This document shows positions 5,739 to 7,408 of a stretch of 7,408 nt of DNA, piece after piece. Numbering within the stretch: position 1 is the stretch's first letter; every line of letters starts with the position of its first letter. The translations under genes were made by a program, and so were the position numbers. This stretch comes from Nitrososphaerales archaeon (GTDB lineage: Archaea; Thermoproteota; Nitrososphaeria; Nitrososphaerales; UBA57), in contig JAKUSK010000038.1 of the NCBI GenBank assembly GCA_022449325.1, positions 1-7,408 of the forward strand, in the 5' to 3' direction. The notes under the pieces are model-generated. The model was not told where the DNA came from. It saw nothing but the letters and a program-made list of their open reading frames with translations, and ran no database searches.

Positions 5739-6557
5739 TTAATAAAATAACACATAAGGAATAAGAGATAATGTAACAGGAACAGGTAATCCTGGAAAGA
5801 TTTCAAAGTGTTTTAAAAGATATAATGTGAAAACAAGGCCAACATGAACGAACAATATACTAAGAAATGCAGATTGGAGATCGATTAACAAGAAGATAGA
5901 AGATGGAATCATAGAATAAAATATTAGATCACCAGTTCCAATATTAAAACGACCAAGATTAACAAATAATGGACGAAGATCAAGTGATTCTTCAGATGAA
6001 TTAATAAGTGATTTTAGAGGACCGCGAAAAACAGCGTATATGTCATAAAGTGCAAATGCAATAGGAATAATGATAATAGTAGGTGGTTTGATGAATACAG
6101 CCAACATAGTTCCATATAGTGAACTTAAAATATACGAAGAAAATATTTGAAATTTATTAAATTTTATAATTGTCAAACTAAGTATTGGAATAATACAAAT
6201 AATTAAGGATAAAATAAATATGTAGGTATTAGAGAATGGTAATGATATTGAAAGAATAATATAGCTTACAGAAAAAGTACCGACACTTAACGCGATGATT
6301 AGTAAGGATTTTAATAATAAAAATGATTTGCGACGTAGTAGGAATAATATGATGGAAGTAATTATGAAAGTAGGAAAAATAAGAATAAGTGAATTTAATA
6401 TAGAACCAGAAGTTGAACTGCCTGCAGGTTGATAAGATGGAAGAGATTGATATACTGTAAGAAAATTATTAGTAAGTATTAATGAACTTATTTGAATAGA
6501 AAAAACAAGAAGAATAATTGGAAATAGATTTTTAATAGAAAATGCGTTATCGCTCAT
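5739..6557 (-). CDS. Presenilin-like intramembrane aspartic protease (A22 family)
   Basis: A 272-residue, very hydrophobic protein with about nine predicted membrane segments (roughly 11-30, 52-76, 80-104, 111-131, 136-156, 158-178, 206-226, 229-248, 258-272). It carries the diagnostic A-L-Y171-D172-I-Y-A-V in one helix and G207-T-G-D210 in the next, the two catalytic aspartates of presenilins and signal peptide peptidases. Near the C-terminus F-P255-G-L-P258 takes the place of the P-A-L motif. Archaeal homologues of this size cut membrane-spanning substrates. The loop at about 180-205 between the two aspartate helices is short and lacks a presenilin-type cleavage insert. It starts 9 nt after the cupredoxin stop, so it is probably co-transcribed; the single-span cupredoxin is a conceivable substrate, but that is speculation. 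No Shine-Dalgarno site is visible. Confidence 0.85.
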   Translation of the reverse strand: MSDNAFSIKNLFPIILLVFSIQISSLILTNNFLTVYQSLPSYQPAGSSTSGSILNSLILIFPTFIITSIILFLLRRKSFLLLKSLLIIALSVGTFSVSYIILSISLPFSNTYIFILSLIICIIPILSLTIIKFNKFQIFSSYILSSLYGTMLAVFIKPPTIIIIPIAFALYDIYAVFRGPLKSLINSSEESLDLRPLFVNLGRFNIGTGDLIFYSMIPSSIFLLIDLQSAFLSILFVHVGLVFTLYLLKHFEIFPGLPVPVTLSLIPYVLFY

Positions 6558-6566
6558 GATGTAAAA

Positions 6567-6938
6567 TTAACGAACGATTAATTGTCCCCGATGAGTAGAA
6601 TGTCCTTCTCCGCAGAATATATTACAAAAGATTTCAAAGACTCCGGTCTCAGTAGCAACGAATGAAATATCCACAGTTTGACCTGCAGGAACAAATGTAT
6701 AGATATTGTATTCGTTAATGGCAAATCCATGTGGAACGTCGGTACTTTGTAATTTTATAACAACAGTTTGTCCTTGTTCGACAATGATTTGATTGGGTTC
6801 AAATTCCCACTGTTTAGTTGTCATTTCGAATATTATTTGATCAGAATTTTGTTGAGAATCAGGAAGATATTGTAATAAGACAAATAAACTTAGAACTACC
6901 AAAGAGAGCAATAATTCTTTTTGATATGGTAATTTCAT
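6567..6938 (-). CDS. Membrane-anchored CuA-type cupredoxin (cytochrome c oxidase subunit II-like) with altered axial ligand
   Basis: A 123-residue protein with one N-terminal hydrophobic helix (about 9-25), probably an anchor, and then a cupredoxin domain facing outward. The domain matches the CuA domain of oxidase subunit II: W-E-F-E-P-N-Q-I-I-V-E-Q-G (44-56), V-P-H70-G-F, and C105-N-I-F-C109-G-E-G-H113-S-T-H116. H70, C105, C109 and H113 are the expected ligands of the two-copper centre. The Met usually three residues after the second His is H116, and the Glu/Gln usually two after the first Cys is I107. The protein lacks the two-helix hairpin of a true subunit II, and no oxidase subunit I is in view, so it is more likely a separate electron carrier or copper protein. 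Its ATG directly follows the TAA of the ZIP gene with no gap. Confidence 0.83.
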   Translation of the reverse strand: MKLPYQKELLLSLVVLSLFVLLQYLPDSQQNSDQIIFEMTTKQWEFEPNQIIVEQGQTVVIKLQSTDVPHGFAINEYNIYTFVPAGQTVDISFVATETGVFEIFCNIFCGEGHSTHRGQLIVR

Positions 6939-7408
6939 TTATATTGAATGAAGAAGCCCGGCAATATAAATTAACACGAATCCACATAGAATGAAAATAA
7001 CGTCGTAGATATTTCTAGTCATGATTTGGTTGTCTTTTTTAGTATAATCGATTATAGCAAAAAGAAGAGCTCCAGAACTAATAGAGAAGAATATAGAACT
7101 GAGTATACCAGGGAACCCATATAAACCAAATACTGAACCAAGAATGATTGGAAAGCCGCTAATCAATGTGAAAAGAGCGATATAAGGAAATGACAGATAA
7201 TAGAAAAGCGGAATAACAAAACCTTCAGCTAGTTTATGAATAACAAACGAAGTAGTTTGTATGCCTCTTGGTAAAGATAGAGAAATACCAAGAACATTAA
7301 CATCATATCCAATAACTATTCCCTCTGCAAAACTATGAAATGAAAAACTAAGAGATAGTAAGAGTATTGGTACATAAGAAAAATTTGAAGTAAAGGTAGA
7401 TATAAGGA
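6939..7408 (-). CDS. ZIP-family metal transporter, C-terminal part (runs off the right edge)
   Basis: The open frame continues without a stop from the right edge to TAA at 6941-6939, giving 155 visible residues. It shows the two transport-site helices of ZIP permeases: F-H-S-F-A-E-G (codons at 7340-7320) for helix 4 and I-H-K-L-A-E-G-F (7241-7218) for helix 5, followed by helices up to I-Y-I-A-G-L-L-H-S-I, a typical ZIP C-terminus. These His and Glu residues bind Zn2+, Fe2+ or similar ions during uptake into the cytoplasm. The Asn usual after the helix 4 His is Ser here, and the Pro before Glu in helix 5 is Ala. An in-frame TTG at 7166 is not the start, because the ZIP motifs lie upstream of it. 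It heads the visible part of a tight group with the cupredoxin and presenilin-like genes. Confidence 0.85.
   Translation of the reverse strand, partial: LISTFTSNFSYVPILLLSLSFSFHSFAEGIVIGYDVNVLGISLSLPRGIQTTSFVIHKLAEGFVIPLFYYLSFPYIALFTLISGFPIILGSVFGLYGFPGILSSIFFSISSGALLFAIIDYTKKDNQIMTRNIYDVIFILCGFVLIYIAGLLHSI

Noticed and set aside
6567..6938. Blue (type 1) copper protein or nitrosocyanin
   Set aside because: Two cysteines spaced C-x3-C with H at +4 define the binuclear CuA loop; type 1 and nitrosocyanin sites have a single ligand cysteine.
6939..7166. Short 75-codon membrane protein starting at TTG 7166
   Set aside because: The same frame is open to the right edge and encodes the ZIP signature helices upstream, so this is only the tail of a longer gene.

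Overview
The window looks like part of a low-GC archaeal chromosome, most likely a marine ammonia oxidiser of the Nitrososphaerota (Thaumarchaeota); the phylum is an inference. The archaeal assignment rests on a tRNA gene split by two short bulge-helix-bulge introns, a small archaeal-type presenilin-like protease, a DUF354 protein, an archaeal/eukaryal-type tRNA methylthiotransferase, and genes that mostly lack Shine-Dalgarno sites but have TATA-like boxes at the spacing expected for leaderless mRNAs.

Left part (1-3035, all minus strand, read right to left): a divergent nucleotide-sugar dehydrogenase homologue that seems to have lost its catalytic cysteine, a Gfo/Idh/MocA sugar-nucleotide 3-dehydrogenase, a Trm112-like zinc-ribbon protein, a left-handed beta-helix N-acetyltransferase of the WbpD type, and the first 23 codons of a peroxiredoxin-like protein. 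The genes are tightly spaced (22 nt, 6 nt, a 4-nt overlap, 18 nt) and look like one operon starting at a TATA box near 3063. The 3-dehydrogenase and acetyltransferase are two steps of a 2,3-diacetamido sugar pathway that would feed surface glycans or protein glycosylation. The aminotransferase that should act between them is not in the window.

Middle (3149-4355, plus strand): a DUF354 GT-B-like protein, then 15 nt later a tRNA-Gln(UUG). The tRNA carries a canonical 37/38 intron (11 nt) and a second intron at position 10/11 in the D stem (19 nt). The 10/11 splicing motif uses acceptor-stem nucleotides, and the leader contains an extra copy of the acceptor 5' strand. This is the most unusual structure in the window.

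Right part (4359-7408, minus strand): a ZIP-family metal transporter (running off the right edge), a membrane-anchored CuA-type cupredoxin whose axial Met is replaced by His, a presenilin-like intramembrane aspartic protease, and, after a 90-nt gap with a possible promoter, a CDKAL1/MiaB-type tRNA methylthiotransferase. The first three genes are packed with 0 and 9 nt gaps, suggesting a membrane and metal-linked operon. The methylthiotransferase ends 3 nt from the tRNA gene, tail to tail.

I saw no mobile element, CRISPR array or long repeat. No gap between genes exceeds 300 nt; the longest is the 113-nt divergent promoter region at 3036-3148.
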